The notes under the pieces: model-generated | What the model was told of the DNA's origin: nothing | Database searches by the model: none | The model's input: the letters and a program-made list of their open reading frames with translations, nothing else | NCBI GenBank assembly: GCA_910580015.1 | Contig: CAJTVT010000063.1 | Coordinates: forward strand, 344 to 8,679 | Length of the DNA: 8,336 bases | DNA from: an uncultured Lachnospiraceae bacterium | GTDB taxonomy: Bacteria; Bacillota; Clostridia; Lachnospirales; Lachnospiraceae | Direction: 5' to 3' | Part shown: positions 7,961 through 8,336 of the stretch, piece after piece | Layout of the letters: each line of letters opens with the position of its first letter | Position numbering within the stretch: the stretch's first letter is position 1 | Position numbers and translations under genes: made by a program

Positions 7961-8111
7961 GAATTATATTTTCTGCAGCTATTCTGTCCCTGTTTTCTTT
8001 TTCAAAAACAACCCCATCTTGTACCTTTTTATTACGCCATAAATCAACGATTCACAGCAGCAATACGCCGCACGCTGAATAAATTTTTTGCTTTGGCTCA
8101 TTATATCACAG

Positions 8112-8137
8112 AAAAAAAGGAGGGGCAACCTCCTTTT
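8112..8137 (-). terminator. Intrinsic terminator between tRNA-Pro and pyrC
   Basis: A perfect 9-bp stem, AAAAGGAGG and CCTCCTTTT, closes a 5-nt loop (arms at 8137-8129 and 8123-8115 on the minus strand). The minus strand then has a continuous run of seven T, the last three past the stem. On the plus strand the stem ends in TTTT followed by CCTC, so it is much weaker there. It therefore points toward pyrC and would stop a minus-strand RNA about 170 nt before the pyrC start. The RNA it ends, leader or small RNA, is not identified. Confidence 0.75.
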
Positions 8138-8241
8138 CCTCAAATTACGGGGGAAACACAAGCCCTGTCTACCCCGATTTCTATTGAAAAATTGATGAAA
8201 TCACTTGTCCTCAGATTGTCGCCAAATTGAGGCAAACGCTA

Positions 8242-8270
8242 TTGACAAGCATAAAAATGTGTGTTATCAT
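8242..8270 (+). promoter_or_regulatory. Promoter of tRNA-Pro
   Basis: A perfect -35 TTGACA (8242-8247) is separated by 17 nt from TATCAT (8265-8270), a 5/6 match to the -10 consensus. Transcription would start near 8277, a few bases before the tRNA. Near-consensus vegetative promoters are typical of stable RNA genes. Confidence 0.85.
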
Positions 8271-8284
8271 GCCATAGTGATAAC
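8263..8284. repeat. Inverted repeat across the tRNA-Pro start site
   Basis: GTTATCA (8263-8269) and TGATAAC (8278-8284) are perfect 7-bp inverted arms with an 8-bp spacer. The left arm covers most of the -10 box and the right arm ends on the first base of the tRNA. It could be an operator-like dyad, or chance in an AT-rich promoter. No regulator is identified. Confidence 0.5.
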
Positions 8285-8336
8285 GATGCGTGGCTCAGCT
8301 TGGTAGAGCGCTGCGTTCGGGACGCAGAGGTCGCAG
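8284..8336 (+). tRNA. tRNA-Pro (anticodon CGG), 3' end cut off by the window
   Basis: The cloverleaf can be followed to the T arm. The 5' acceptor strand is CGATGCG (8284-8290), followed by TG. The D arm is GCTC-AGCTTGGTA-GAGC (8293-8309). The anticodon arm is CTGCG-TTCGGGA-CGCAG (8311-8327), with anticodon CGG at 8318-8320, which reads the proline codon CCG. The variable loop AGGTC and the first bases of the T stem (GCAG) complete what is visible. The 3' acceptor strand lies outside the window, so acceptor pairing cannot be checked. It is transcribed divergently from pyrC. Confidence 0.93.

Larger units (their letters stand above)
7944..8241 (-). promoter_or_regulatory. Gene-free stretch upstream of pyrC, possible structured leader
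   Basis: About 300 bp hold no convincing protein gene. On the minus strand there is a series of possible hairpins. TTGCCTCA (8235-8228) pairs with TGAGGaCAA (8213-8205), with one bulged base. GATTTC (8202-8197) pairs with GAAATC (8181-8176). CGGGG (8176-8172) pairs with CCCCG (8152-8148), extended by AAAT/ATTT across a 2-nt bulge. The strong terminator at 8112-8137 follows. The second and third hairpins share bases, so they exclude each other. The layout suggests either an attenuated leader of the pyr operon or a small RNA ending at the terminator. I found no recognisable PyrR-binding sequence and no strong minus-strand promoter. No specific RNA family is claimed. Confidence 0.35.

Noticed and set aside
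7963..7990. TATAAT (7968-7963) with GGGACA (7990-7985) 16 nt upstream, as the pyrC promoter
   Set aside because: Transcription would start near 7956, inside the pyrC ribosome site, leaving no usable leader. The -35 is also poor. It could be real only if the mRNA were almost leaderless.
8018..8047. TTGATT (8047-8042) and TACAAG (8023-8018), 18 nt apart on the minus strand, as the pyrC promoter
   Set aside because: Both boxes match only 4 of 6 positions and the spacing is off the optimum. The position would suit a promoter beyond the terminator, but the match is too weak to call.
7979..8161. A 60-residue minus-strand reading frame upstream of pyrC
   Set aside because: It runs straight through the terminator hairpin, is rich in Cys, Arg and Lys with no recognisable pattern, and has no ribosome site at its ATG. 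Only its last 12 codons have a plausible start of their own.
8112..8241. A PyrR-binding attenuator of the Bacillus type
   Set aside because: I looked for the conserved UCC-x-G-x-GAGG loop sequence of PyrR sites and did not find it on the minus strand. GGAGGTTG occurs only as part of the terminator stem.

Overview
The window looks like a piece of a low-to-moderate GC Firmicute chromosome, most likely a clostridial gut anaerobe of the Lachnospiraceae type. The grounds are the two-subunit PyrK/PyrD dihydroorotate dehydrogenase, the rubredoxin-fused glutamate synthase-like protein, the strong AGGAG-type ribosome sites and the overall base composition. The family assignment is inference; no rRNA or other taxonomic marker is present.

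Layout, left to right. Positions 1-153 hold three 51-bp tandem units: two identical copies and one diverged copy that contains the last codons and stop of the first gene. Six protein genes follow, all on the minus strand: a rubredoxin/glutamate synthase-like flavoprotein (122-1522), recQ (1608-3854), pyrD (4021-4923), pyrK (4923-5690), pyrF (5713-6642) and pyrC (6669-7943). About 340 bp without a convincing protein gene come next (7944-8283). On the minus strand this stretch could fold into several hairpins ending in a clear intrinsic terminator. On the plus strand it carries a near-consensus promoter for a tRNA-Pro(CGG) gene, which is cut off by the window end.

The transcription order is pyrC-pyrF-pyrK-pyrD, with short gaps of 26 and 22 nt and a TGATG stop/start overlap between pyrK and pyrD. 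This is a compact pyrimidine operon. It supplies dihydroorotase, the two subunits of NAD-linked dihydroorotate dehydrogenase, and OMP decarboxylase. The carbamoyl-phosphate synthase, aspartate transcarbamylase and orotate phosphoribosyltransferase steps must be encoded elsewhere. A hairpin with a short T run follows pyrD and probably separates the operon from recQ, which has its own candidate promoter. The flavoprotein gene starts 85 nt after recQ with a strong ribosome site and may be co-transcribed with it.

Most of the window is ordinary housekeeping. The least explained parts are the 51-bp array built on the 3' end of a gene, the structured region between pyrC and the tRNA, and the C-terminal module of RecQ. 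No mobile element, CRISPR array or clear novel system is visible.
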